From Bacteriovorax sp. UBA1852 (GTDB lineage Bacteria > Bdellovibrionota > Bacteriovoracia > Bacteriovoracales > Bacteriovoracaceae): DNA of 41,423 nt. The notes under the pieces were generated by a model. That model ran no database searches and was not told where the DNA came from. It saw only the letters and a list, made by a program, of their open reading frames with translations. Below, in pieces: positions 31,554 to 39,730 of this stretch (the stretch's first letter is position 1; the number at the start of each line of letters is the position of its first letter). The DNA lies in assembly GCA_002338505.1 (NCBI GenBank), contig DDIK01000120.1, positions 1 through 41,423 on the forward strand, given 5' to 3'. The translations under genes were made by a program, and so were the position numbers.

Positions 31554-32591
31554 ATGAATCAATTTGTTATAACAAATTTAGCGAAATCACCTGAATACTA
31601 TAAAGATGTTATTCAGCTTATTGAAAAGTCCTTTGGCTACGATGATAAACATCACTTCGATTTAGACTTCTGGACTCTTATCGGTCCAAACAATCATAAG
31701 AATTGTCACTTTATTTTAAATAAGAAAGAGGACAGCGTTGTATGTCATATTGGTGTAAAAAATAGAGATATAAGAATCAAAAGAAACAAACACCCTGTCT
31801 GCCTCATTGGTGGCATAGCAACAGATGAGAAATATAGAGGTCAGGGTAAGTTTAAAGAACTTTTTAATTTCGTTTTAGATAAGTACAAAGAGAGCTCAAC
31901 CTTCTTTCTTCTGTGGAGTGAGAAAAGTAGCCTCTTTCAAAAGTTTGATTTCTTTGAATTTGGAAGTGTACTACAAACAGGTGATTCTTCACTGACTGAA
32001 GAGAAGGCCCTATCACTCGGCTACACAAGAACATCTCATCGAAAACTAAGTGAAGTAGATAAAATCAAAATTAAAGAACTTCATGATGCAAACTATAAGA
32101 ACTTCATTACACTCAATAGAACTTCGCGGGACTGGTATGACATATCACAAACAAAGAGCGCAGATCTCTACATTAAAAAGACCGATAATAAAATAACTGA
32201 CTACTTCTTTATTAATAAAGGTTTTGATCTACAAGATATTATTTATGAGTGCTCTTTTTTCTCTGACGAGAAAATGATTGAAGAGCTTTCCCCATTCAAG
32301 TTATGGTTACCAGAAAAACACAAGTCATATATTGAACACAAGAGTGCTATATATATAGGTCACTTAAAGGTGGCCAATACTGATCTCTTCAAAAACTTCA
32401 TTCACGAAATTTATTCTAATGATTTATATATAACGAAGTATCAAAATAAAGAGATTGAGTTTGAATTTAAGGACACCAGAACGAAAGCAAGTGAAAGAGA
32501 CTTCTTATCACTAACTCTTGGCCCTGAGCCTGCTGAGGAGTTTAAGAGATATGCACCATGGATTTATATTTCAGGTATAGATAGTATTTAA
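31554..32591 (+). CDS. GNAT-family N-acetyltransferase
   Basis: The 345 residues carry an N-terminal GNAT domain (about 5-140) with the acetyl-CoA motif in CLIGGIATDEKYRGQGKFKELFNFVLDKY and a hydrophobic strand (STFFLLWSEKSSLFQKFDFFEFG). The C-terminal half (about 150-345) is not recognised but may be a second, degenerate GNAT fold. The substrate is unknown. It is divergent from the flagellins, so flagellin modification is conceivable but unsupported. There is no Shine-Dalgarno. A TATTAT (31541-31546) ends 7 nt before the ATG, so the mRNA may be leaderless. Confidence 0.82.
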   Translation: MNQFVITNLAKSPEYYKDVIQLIEKSFGYDDKHHFDLDFWTLIGPNNHKNCHFILNKKEDSVVCHIGVKNRDIRIKRNKHPVCLIGGIATDEKYRGQGKFKELFNFVLDKYKESSTFFLLWSEKSSLFQKFDFFEFGSVLQTGDSSLTEEKALSLGYTRTSHRKLSEVDKIKIKELHDANYKNFITLNRTSRDWYDISQTKSADLYIKKTDNKITDYFFINKGFDLQDIIYECSFFSDEKMIEELSPFKLWLPEKHKSYIEHKSAIYIGHLKVANTDLFKNFIHEIYSNDLYITKYQNKEIEFEFKDTRTKASERDFLSLTLGPEPAEEFKRYAPWIYISGIDSI

Positions 32592-32594
32592 AAA

Positions 32595-32621
32595 GTGTAC
32601 ATTTAAGTATCAAATGTAAAC
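32595..32621. promoter_or_regulatory. Inverted repeat upstream of a sigma-54 promoter (candidate activator site)
   Basis: GTGTACATTT (32595-32604) and AAATGTAAAC (32612-32621) are reverse complements at nine of ten positions, with a 7-nt spacer. The centre lies about 78 nt upstream of the predicted sigma-54 start, a usual enhancer position. No T-tract follows, so it is not a terminator for the GNAT gene. Confidence 0.5.
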
Positions 32622-32659
32622 AAAACCCACAAAACTGATCATAATCTTAGTCGAAATAT

Positions 32660-32674
32660 TGGCACAGATATTGC
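32660..32674 (+). promoter_or_regulatory. Perfect sigma-54 promoter match at an exported-protein gene
   Basis: TGGCAC-AGATA-TTGC followed by T matches all ten core positions. The predicted start, 12 nt after the -12 element, is near 32686 and so coincides with the ATG at 32687. Confidence 0.68.
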
Positions 32675-32686
32675 TCTATGTTACTC

Positions 32687-33244
32687 ATGATAAAAATCAC
32701 AATACTTACTCTATTTACACTATCTCTAAACCTAACCATATCTGCTGAGGAAATTGATTTTCGAGAAGCCAAGACTCTCTATGAAAGAGATTTGGATAAT
32801 GAATCTATGTCCTATGAAGATGAAGTTGTTTTAAGTGCAGGAGGTGTTGATGTTAGAAGAGAAGATCTTCAACTTAGCGACTCATCAAATATTCATCATC
32901 TAGACGCAAGTAACACAATCCTTTATACCGAAAATATACAAATGGCCATCAACACAGCTCTAGCTGTAACTTTGGTTCACTCTGTCTTCAGTGCTGAACC
33001 TGATAAAAGAAAACACGCCATATACGGTACTCTAATTGGCTACGGAGCTAAAAAGATATGTGAGAACTTTATCTTTAAGAAAAATAACAAAATTACGTGC
33101 GCATTAACCGGTGCTGGAGCAGCACTACTTGCAGGAATCGTGAAAGAACTTTATGACTCTACAGGAAGAGGTAACGTTGACGCTATGGACGCTGTCTACA
33201 CATTTGTACCAGGAGCACTTATCAGCTTTAGCTATAGATTCTAA
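32687..33244 (+). CDS. Exported YfiM/DUF2279-like protein
   Basis: I start at the ATG at 32687, not at the in-frame ATG 32678, because the sigma-54 start is predicted between them; this gives 185 residues. A signal peptide (MIKITILTLFTLSLNLTISA) is followed by an acidic segment. The C-terminal half is hydrophobic, with DKRKHAIYGTLIGYGAKK and AGAALLAGIVKELYDSTGRGNVDAMDAVYTFVPGAL. The DKxxH and KExxD pattern resembles YfiM/DUF2279 lipoprotein-like proteins; that is a reading by eye. No Shine-Dalgarno is present. The gene ends 6 nt before the convergent kinase-like gene. Confidence 0.75.
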   Translation: MIKITILTLFTLSLNLTISAEEIDFREAKTLYERDLDNESMSYEDEVVLSAGGVDVRREDLQLSDSSNIHHLDASNTILYTENIQMAINTALAVTLVHSVFSAEPDKRKHAIYGTLIGYGAKKICENFIFKKNNKITCALTGAGAALLAGIVKELYDSTGRGNVDAMDAVYTFVPGALISFSYRF

Positions 33245-33250
33245 CAAGGT

Positions 33251-34966
33251 CTATTTCTTTTCTAAACCCATATAAATCAAGAAACTAGCAACACCCCAAA
33301 ATATATAAGTCATGGTCGGAAGTTCATTAAACTTAGCACTCGCAAGCACCGTAGAATCCACAAGACTTGCCCCAGTATAGAACATGATACTCGCAATTAT
33401 ACAATAGCCAAGAAATACAATTGAATTCGAAAGACTTGTAAATGCTTTTTCAACACCAAGGTGCTTAAGCTCAAAAGCATAACCATTCTTTGACCACTCT
33501 TTAGAGAACCACTTTATATGCCTTGGAAGACTACGTGCACTTAAAAGCACATCTCTTGCAAGCCAACCAGCATCTTCCATTAATGATTCTTTATTAAAGT
33601 TAGACTTAATAAGACCATCAATATCTTTTTCTAATATTTTAAAAATATCAAAATCAATCCCTAGACTCTTACCTACTCCATCTAAGGTCATCAATGCCCT
33701 AAAGACGACATACCATTCACGAGGCAAGAAAATTTGGTGTTCACGTAAGGTCTTAACGATTGCTCGTAGAACAACTGAAAAGTTAGTTTGCTGAACAGTT
33801 AAACCAATATGAGGACTGAGAGCATATTTTATATCACTAATCAATTTATCAACATCTGGAACATTATCAAATTCTGCGACATCAAGAAACTCGTAGACCA
33901 GGTTTTCAAAATTATAAGTTATAAGTGAATAAACAATCGCTAAGAAATTCTGTCGACCACTCCTAGAGAGACTCCCAACAAGACCAAAGTCAATGAGTGC
34001 AATTCTCTTATCTTTAGTATAAAAGAAGTTTCCGCCATGAAGATCGGCATGAAAAAAACCTTCGTTTAAAAATGTTTTAATAAATACATCAACACTTCTA
34101 TCGAGCTTAGGCCTCAATTCATCAATAACGTCATTAATTCTTTGCTCGTCACTAAATGGAGTCCCATCTATAAGCTCCATGACCAGAAGGTCTTCACTTG
34201 TGAAGTCTGTATATATCTTAGGTATATAAAAACTATCACCGTCATATTTTTCAATTATTTTTCTGAGTTTTTCACAATTATTAGCTTCAATGTGGAAATT
34301 TAATTCATTATAAAGTGATACTGCAAAGTCTTCTAGAATCTTAGATATTCCTAGATACTTAATTTCCTCTCCGGCCCTTTCAGACTGACTTGCAATAAAC
34401 TGAAGTACCGAAAGATCTGTCTCAATTGACTTTTCAATTCCTGGACGCCTTACTTTTAGAACAACTTCTTCACCAGTTTTAAGCTGAGCCTTATAGACAA
34501 GACCGATAGAGGCCGTACCTATAGGCTTCTCATCTATAAATGAAAATATATCCTCAGACTTCTTTCCTAGAGATAATTCAACCTGAGACTTAACGTCTGT
34601 AAAATTAAGAGGACTTACCTTATCCCTTAAAAGCTGCATCTGCTTGATAAAATCATCATTAAATATATCTTCACGTGAGCCTAGTAATTGACCAAACTTT
34701 ACAAATGCAGGTCCGAGTTCCTCAAAGCTCTGCTTTAATCTCACCCCTAAGACTTCTTCCCAAGAGCTATCGCCCCTTTGCTTAATCTCATCTTTAACAC
34801 GTGTAGCAGTTGACTTTGGTAAAACAAAGTTTGGAATCTTTAAAAGAACGTTCTTAGATATGAATTCATCCAGCCCATGCTTTGCGAAAACACTGACAAT
34901 TTCACGAAGTCGTCCAATATTTCGAATGGTCTTCGTTAAATTCACACCAGTAGTTATAAGTCCCAT
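33251..34966 (-). CDS. UbiB/ABC1-family atypical kinase-like protein
   Basis: The 571-residue protein has the family marks: the KxGQ motif in FVKFGQLLGSREDIF, a Gly/Ala-rich loop variant (PIGTASIGLVYKAQLKTGEEVVLKVRRPGI), VMELIDGTPF, the catalytic loop HADLHGGNFF and the metal-binding LIDFGLVG. Two C-terminal transmembrane helices (about 515-570) anchor it in the inner membrane. UbiB proteins support ubiquinone synthesis through an ATPase activity. No other ubi gene is here. The usual AAASIGQVH is altered to GTASIGLVY. AAAGG lies 6 nt before the ATG. Confidence 0.92.
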   Translation of the reverse strand: MGLITTGVNLTKTIRNIGRLREIVSVFAKHGLDEFISKNVLLKIPNFVLPKSTATRVKDEIKQRGDSSWEEVLGVRLKQSFEELGPAFVKFGQLLGSREDIFNDDFIKQMQLLRDKVSPLNFTDVKSQVELSLGKKSEDIFSFIDEKPIGTASIGLVYKAQLKTGEEVVLKVRRPGIEKSIETDLSVLQFIASQSERAGEEIKYLGISKILEDFAVSLYNELNFHIEANNCEKLRKIIEKYDGDSFYIPKIYTDFTSEDLLVMELIDGTPFSDEQRINDVIDELRPKLDRSVDVFIKTFLNEGFFHADLHGGNFFYTKDKRIALIDFGLVGSLSRSGRQNFLAIVYSLITYNFENLVYEFLDVAEFDNVPDVDKLISDIKYALSPHIGLTVQQTNFSVVLRAIVKTLREHQIFLPREWYVVFRALMTLDGVGKSLGIDFDIFKILEKDIDGLIKSNFNKESLMEDAGWLARDVLLSARSLPRHIKWFSKEWSKNGYAFELKHLGVEKAFTSLSNSIVFLGYCIIASIMFYTGASLVDSTVLASAKFNELPTMTYIFWGVASFLIYMGLEKK

Positions 34967-35064
34967 CTCTAACCTTTAAGTTTAATCTGTTTTCAATATC
35001 TTACCACCATGCGTCAGATCGTAAAAGTTGGTAAAAATGTCTCTAAAGTGCTACTTTAAAGGTT

Positions 35065-35556
35065 ATGTTAAAAAAACTGATAGTTTTACTTTGTCTTTTT
35101 CAAGTGACGGCTTATGCAAATGAAGCCTGCAGCAGGATAGCGATCATTAACCAGCAAGAGTTTCTTGTCGATCCAAATCTTAATCGAAAAGGAGAGGGAC
35201 TTCGCTTCTATCTTGAAAGAGATGATAAAGCGAAAGAGTTTCTAGAGAAGTATCAGAACACTAGCAGTCAAAGACTCAGACCTGCGGTGATTGGCAGCGT
35301 TGGCACACTCATGCTTTTGAGTACTGTCTTTGTAAATACTAGTGACAATAATAGAAAAGCACTTTTGATTGGCGGGCTCTCAACTTTATTTGTCAATTTT
35401 CTTGTAACTAAGACTATTGATAACAATAATGAGAAGTACTTGATTGAAGCTGTTCACGAATACAACAAAAGGCGTGAACCAAAAATTTTCTTTAAGTCTA
35501 AAGATGGCGAAGTCGTTGAACCGAAAGTCTACCTGGAAAAATCGTGGAGTTTTTGA
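35065..35556 (+). CDS. Exported or membrane protein of unknown function (163 aa)
   Basis: The product has a signal peptide (MLKKLIVLLCLFQVTAYA|NEACSR), a polar domain of about 60 residues, two hydrophobic stretches (about 73-90 and 98-116; VIGSVGTLMLLSTVFV, ALLIGGLSTLFVNFLV) separated by SDNNRK, and a charged tail. I recognise no family. The ATG is only 2 nt from AAAGG. A weak TTGGTA-N18-TACTTT (35028-35057) points to transcription starting at the ATG. The stop overlaps the next start (TGATG), so the two genes are coupled. Confidence 0.75.
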   Translation: MLKKLIVLLCLFQVTAYANEACSRIAIINQQEFLVDPNLNRKGEGLRFYLERDDKAKEFLEKYQNTSSQRLRPAVIGSVGTLMLLSTVFVNTSDNNRKALLIGGLSTLFVNFLVTKTIDNNNEKYLIEAVHEYNKRREPKIFFKSKDGEVVEPKVYLEKSWSF

Positions 35557-35855
35557 TGAGCGAAGAAAGTAAGGTAAAATGTCATGCATGCAAAAAAGAG
35601 CTCGACCTTGATGTGAATACGAAAATCTCACTCAGTGAGGAATGTGACTATTGCTATGCAGACCTATATGTTTGCAAGATGTGTGAATTTTACGACCCGA
35701 AAGTATATAATGAATGTAGAGAAACAAGTGCAGACAGGATCGTTGAAAAAGCGAAGAAAAACTTCTGCGGATATTTTAAATTAGTTGGTTCACAAAGCGA
35801 AGAAGAGATTAAAAAAGGTCTTCTCAATGATGCTAACTCATTATTTAAGGATTAA
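35556..35855 (+). CDS. Small cysteine-rich, probable zinc-binding protein
   Basis: I start at ATG 35556, overlapping the previous stop in TGATG, rather than at 35544. The 99 residues contain eight Cys: C9xxC12, C30xxC33, C40xxC43, C54 and C71. The three CxxC pairs suggest a double zinc-ribbon or rubredoxin-like core. The C-terminal part is helical and charged. A metal-binding adaptor or regulator is the best guess; no family name is claimed. It is 2 nt ahead of greA on the same strand, which suggests co-expression. Confidence 0.82.
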   Translation: MSEESKVKCHACKKELDLDVNTKISLSEECDYCYADLYVCKMCEFYDPKVYNECRETSADRIVEKAKKNFCGYFKLVGSQSEEEIKKGLLNDANSLFKD

Positions 35856-35857
35856 AT

Positions 35858-36328
35858 ATGGCAAACCCAATTACAAAGAATGGCATGGATAAAATTCAGG
35901 AAGAACTGGATAGACTCGTAAAAGTTGAAAGAGAAGAATTAAAAATTGTAATCTCTGATGCTCGAGACTTAGGCGACCTCAAGGAAAATGCTGAATATCA
36001 CGCAGCAAAAGAAAAGCAAAGTATCATGGAAGGAAGAATTGCTAAACTCCAAGGAATAGTTGCAAGCAGTGAAGTCTTAGACCCATCACTTGTAGAGTCT
36101 GAAAAAATTGTTTTTGGAGCAACTGTCACAATTCTCAACGCAGACACAGATGAATCAATTGTTTATCAAATTGTCGGAGAACCAGAATCAAATATCAACG
36201 AGGGAAAAATCTCTTTTAATAGTCCTTTAGGCAAAGCACTTATTGGAAAAGAAGTCGGTGACGAAGTTATCGTAAAAGCACCAAAAGGTGACATCGAGTA
36301 TGAGGTAGAGGATATTGAGTACAAATAA
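35858..36328 (+). CDS. greA: Transcription elongation factor GreA
   Basis: The 156-residue protein, a normal length, frees backtracked RNA polymerase by stimulating transcript cleavage. The N-terminal coiled coil has the acidic tip ISDARDLGDLKENAEYHAAKEKQ, with the catalytic D and E of the DxxE region. It is followed by the C-terminal FKBP-like domain (SPLGKALIGKEVGDEVIVKAPKGDIEYEVEDIEYK). AAGGA lies upstream of the ATG. Its 3' end overlaps recG by 14 nt. Confidence 0.96.
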   Translation: MANPITKNGMDKIQEELDRLVKVEREELKIVISDARDLGDLKENAEYHAAKEKQSIMEGRIAKLQGIVASSEVLDPSLVESEKIVFGATVTILNADTDESIVYQIVGEPESNINEGKISFNSPLGKALIGKEVGDEVIVKAPKGDIEYEVEDIEYK

Positions 36329-38405
36329 CCCTCAACTCCTTGACTCTCTTCACCAACTCTATAAAAAGCCTAGCAAAACGGCTCAAAACTTAATAGATGC
36401 AGGTTTTCAAACAATTGAAGACCTTATCTGGCTAATCCCTAAAAGAATACTGAAACTTCCCTCCCTTGATAAATTTGAGAATGCTGTCATTTCAAATTAT
36501 TTTCGAGGGACGGGAGAAGTTATATCGGTACGCTCTAAACCTAATTTTAGAGCACGAGGTAAAGGACGAGCACTTCTGCTCAATATCACTGCAACAGTTA
36601 AAGACTCTCTATCAGAAAACATTATAACGTTACAATGGTTTAATTGTTACTCATCTGTGGAAAAGAAGATTAGAGATATTACTAAGATTGAGTTCCTAGG
36701 TGTCGTAAGTGAATACAATGGTCTTCTACAGATTACAAATCCTGATTTTGGTGAAAGCGGAACAATGGAAACTGATAGCGGCCTAAAAATTCAATACCCA
36801 ACGATATCATCTATAAGCAGTCCAAACATCAAAAAGATCATCGATCGAATCCCAGAACAAACTTGGAGCGAAATAGATGAGATACTCCCTTTAGAGGTAA
36901 TAGAAGAAAATAACTTTTTAAATAGGGAGCATGCATTTAGATATCTCCATGGAAAGGTTCCCTCTGAGCAATGGCATAATGATGACTTTGAAAAAGCAAA
37001 AGAGAGACTTGTCTATGAAGAGTTCTTTATTGACCAAGTTAAAGTCGATTTACGAAAGAAAAAACGAAAGAAGCTTAATGGGATTCAAATTAATGTTACA
37101 AAAGATCAGATTGAAGAATCACTATCACTTTATCCCTATGAATTAACGCCTGATCAAAAATCAAGCTTAGAAGATATTATTGACGATCTCAAAGGACCTC
37201 ATCCAATGATGAGACTCATCCAAGGAGATGTTGGATGCGGAAAGACAACAATAGCTGTCCTTGCAGCACTATACTCAATTCAAGCAAAATATCAGTCAGC
37301 AATTATGTGCCCGACTGAATCACTAGCGACACAGCACTATAATGAAGTCTCAGAGCTCCTCGGTAAGAAAATAAACGTAGCGATACTTTTAGGAAGTACT
37401 CCGAACAAAGAAAAAAAGATTATTCTAGAGGGTCTTGCACTAGGAAAAATTGATCTGATAATCGGTACTCACTCACTTTTTCAAGACTCAATAGTTTTTA
37501 AAAACCTAGGTCTCTCCATTATTGACGAACAACATAAGTTTGGCGTTAAGCAAAGACTTAAACTTGTAGCGAAAGGCCCTGGATCTCATTGTATTATCAT
37601 GTCTGCAACACCAATTCCGAGATCTTTAAGTCTCACACAGTATGGAGATCTAGAGATTTCGATTATTAAAACTATGCCAAAAGGAAGAAAAGGTTCTAAG
37701 ACGAGAATCGTAGAGCCCGCCAATTTTGAGAACTTCTTAAGTTTTTTGAAAACTCGTATCTCACTTGGTGAACAAGCATATATACTAGTCCCAGCGATTA
37801 GCGAATCTCCTGATCAAAATATTCGTGACCTCGAGCAAACTTTTGAGCGCTTCTCTCAGATTTTTCCAGAAATGAGAATCAAGTCATTACATGGTCAGAT
37901 GAAAAATGATGAGAAGTCCGAAGTCTTTAGAGACTTTAAAAATCATGAAATTGATATTCTTATTGCTACATCAGTAATAGAAGTTGGAATTAATGTAATC
38001 AATTCAACTATCATGGCAATTTTAAATCCCGAGCGCTTCGGCCTTAGCTCACTTCATCAAATGCGTGGAAGAGTTGGCCGAGGTGAAAAGCCAGGATTCT
38101 GTTTTCTTATACTTGAGAAGAAACTTCAACCTGAAAGTCTTCATCGACTTCAAGTTATTGAAAAATATTCTGATGGATTCAAAATAGCAGAAGAAGATTT
38201 AAAAATCAGAGGACAAGGTAACCTTTTCGGTCAAGAACAGTCAGGTGTAGTTGCTCAAAAAAAGATTGCAAACATTATTGAACACCAAGACATCTTCTAT
38301 AAAGTACTTAAAGACTTTAAAACATATAACATGTCAAAGCATCCTAAAGTACTAGATCTATCAAAAAAATATCAAGGTGATCAAAAGATCTACACTACTA
38401 TCTAA
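36315..38405 (+). CDS. recG: ATP-dependent DNA helicase RecG
   Basis: The 696-residue protein remodels stalled replication forks and Holliday junctions. The N-terminal wedge/OB domain (FRGTGEVISVRSKPNF, ITLQWFNCYSSVEKKI) precedes the superfamily 2 motor: Walker A GDVGCGKTT, motif II DEQHKFG (DEQH), SATPIPRSL, and the C-terminal QMRGRVGRGEKPGFCFLI with the TRG-like region (EEDLKIRGQGNLFGQEQSG). The start is TTG 36315, 14 nt inside greA, with AGAGG just before it. No better start is seen and the N-terminus aligns with the usual RecG length, so a rare start and coupling to greA are likely. Confidence 0.95.
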   Translation: MSTNNPQLLDSLHQLYKKPSKTAQNLIDAGFQTIEDLIWLIPKRILKLPSLDKFENAVISNYFRGTGEVISVRSKPNFRARGKGRALLLNITATVKDSLSENIITLQWFNCYSSVEKKIRDITKIEFLGVVSEYNGLLQITNPDFGESGTMETDSGLKIQYPTISSISSPNIKKIIDRIPEQTWSEIDEILPLEVIEENNFLNREHAFRYLHGKVPSEQWHNDDFEKAKERLVYEEFFIDQVKVDLRKKKRKKLNGIQINVTKDQIEESLSLYPYELTPDQKSSLEDIIDDLKGPHPMMRLIQGDVGCGKTTIAVLAALYSIQAKYQSAIMCPTESLATQHYNEVSELLGKKINVAILLGSTPNKEKKIILEGLALGKIDLIIGTHSLFQDSIVFKNLGLSIIDEQHKFGVKQRLKLVAKGPGSHCIIMSATPIPRSLSLTQYGDLEISIIKTMPKGRKGSKTRIVEPANFENFLSFLKTRISLGEQAYILVPAISESPDQNIRDLEQTFERFSQIFPEMRIKSLHGQMKNDEKSEVFRDFKNHEIDILIATSVIEVGINVINSTIMAILNPERFGLSSLHQMRGRVGRGEKPGFCFLILEKKLQPESLHRLQVIEKYSDGFKIAEEDLKIRGQGNLFGQEQSGVVAQKKIANIIEHQDIFYKVLKDFKTYNMSKHPKVLDLSKKYQGDQKIYTTI

Positions 38406-38430
38406 TCATATTTTCAGCTAAAATAGAGTC

Positions 38431-38862
38431 ATGATAGAAGTGCTTATAAAAGATTCCCCTGATTTACTTAGCCTAGGAAAACATACATTTCCCTTTGAGA
38501 ATGTTACCTTTGGTCAGAAGTTAAAAAATAGCTTAATTATTGATGATAATAGGATCGAAGATAATATCGTAAGACTAAAACTTACAAAAGACTGTCTTTA
38601 TCTTATAGCTCCGAACTTTTTAAAACTAAACAGCAAAAAGGTTAAGGGAAAGATCAAGTTAAGAGTTACAGATAAAATAACTCTTGGTCAGACCACAATC
38701 GAAATAACTAATTTTGATGCCTCACTCATCGAAACAAGTGAACAGTATTACGAGCAATTAACCAAGCTAGCAAAAGAGGATCCTCTTTCATATTCCATTG
38801 TTGAGTTCTTTGAAAATGAATATGCTTTAAAACTAGGAACTATTAATGTCATGGAAGAATGA
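38431..38862 (+). CDS. Degenerate FHA-like domain protein
   Basis: The 143-residue protein reads like a forkhead-associated beta-sandwich: FENVTFGQKLKNSLIIDDNRIEDNIVRLKLTKDCLYLIAPNFLKLNSKKVKGKIKLRVTDKITLGQTTIEI. The conserved phosphothreonine-binding GR, S and H residues are missing (FGQKLKN in place of the GR loop), so phosphopeptide binding is doubtful. A charged tail follows. No Shine-Dalgarno is present. TAAAAT (38419-38424) ends 6 nt before the ATG, predicting a leaderless mRNA. Its end overlaps the hydrolase gene by 17 nt. The fold call is tentative. Confidence 0.7.
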   Translation: MIEVLIKDSPDLLSLGKHTFPFENVTFGQKLKNSLIIDDNRIEDNIVRLKLTKDCLYLIAPNFLKLNSKKVKGKIKLRVTDKITLGQTTIEITNFDASLIETSEQYYEQLTKLAKEDPLSYSIVEFFENEYALKLGTINVMEE

Positions 38863-39730
38863 GTCACTATACTTACAAGTTAGTGAGACGACCAAAATTC
38901 ACTATAAAGTAAACTTTCAAAAAGAAGAAGTTAACGAGGATGATACGATCCTAGTTTTTAACTATGGCTTAGTTTGCAACTTTCAACACTTCGACTTACA
39001 GGTAGATTACTTTGCTAGCCTCGGATATAGAATTCTTATTCATGACTACAGAAACCATTTCGACTCTACAAGCGATGATGGGATTGAGAGTGTAACCTTT
39101 AAAAACATATGCCAAGACTTAAAAACTCTACTGAATCATCTCGGTATCAAGAAGACAATTCAGCTTGGTCACTCTATGGGCGTCAATGTTACGCTTGAGA
39201 TGGCTTATCTCTATCCTGAACTTGTTAAATCTATGATTATTATATCGGGAACTGTTTTTCCTCCTCAAGACATAATGTTTGACTCTAATGTAATTGATTT
39301 ATCAGAGCCAATTATTCTCAAAGCAAAAGAATCTATTGGAGAACTCTACTCATATCTATGGAGGAATGCTTACAAGAACAAGCTCGCTCAAATTGGTGTA
39401 TGGTCCGGTGGATTCAATACGAAGAAGACATCTATTAAGTGGGTTGAAGAGTATATGAAGAAAATAGGAGAACTAGACCCTGACTTATTCTTTCACCTAC
39501 TAGATCAAATGCGTGATCATAAAATCATCAATCATCTTGAGAGCATTAAAACAAAAACACTAATCATTGGTGGGGATAAAGATAAAATCATTCCAAATTA
39601 TCTTCAAAGAGTTCTTCATAGATACCTTAAGAACTCGTCACTTTACATTGTTAAAGATGGAAGTCATGTTCCCCAAGTAGATTTCCCTGAGCTCATAAAC
39701 GACAGAATCAATTACTTTATTAGTAATTAA
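38846..39730 (+). CDS. Alpha/beta-hydrolase
   Basis: The 294-residue protein has the alpha/beta-hydrolase order of elements. There is an oxyanion region (FNYGLVCNFQHF), the nucleophile elbow LGHSMG (S110), the acid in IIGGDKDKIIP (D244 or D246) and the His in DGSHVPQ (H274). There is no signal peptide, so it acts in the cytoplasm. The substrate is unknown; esterase, lipase and lactonase are all possible. It overlaps the FHA-like gene by 17 nt. Its stop overlaps the convergent gene's stop by 4 nt. Confidence 0.88.
   Translation: MSWKNESLYLQVSETTKIHYKVNFQKEEVNEDDTILVFNYGLVCNFQHFDLQVDYFASLGYRILIHDYRNHFDSTSDDGIESVTFKNICQDLKTLLNHLGIKKTIQLGHSMGVNVTLEMAYLYPELVKSMIIISGTVFPPQDIMFDSNVIDLSEPIILKAKESIGELYSYLWRNAYKNKLAQIGVWSGGFNTKKTSIKWVEEYMKKIGELDPDLFFHLLDQMRDHKIINHLESIKTKTLIIGGDKDKIIPNYLQRVLHRYLKNSSLYIVKDGSHVPQVDFPELINDRINYFISN

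Noticed and set aside
35295..35315. TGGCAC...ATGC resembling a sigma-54 site
   Set aside because: The spacing is one base short and it lies inside a coding region with no gene start after it.
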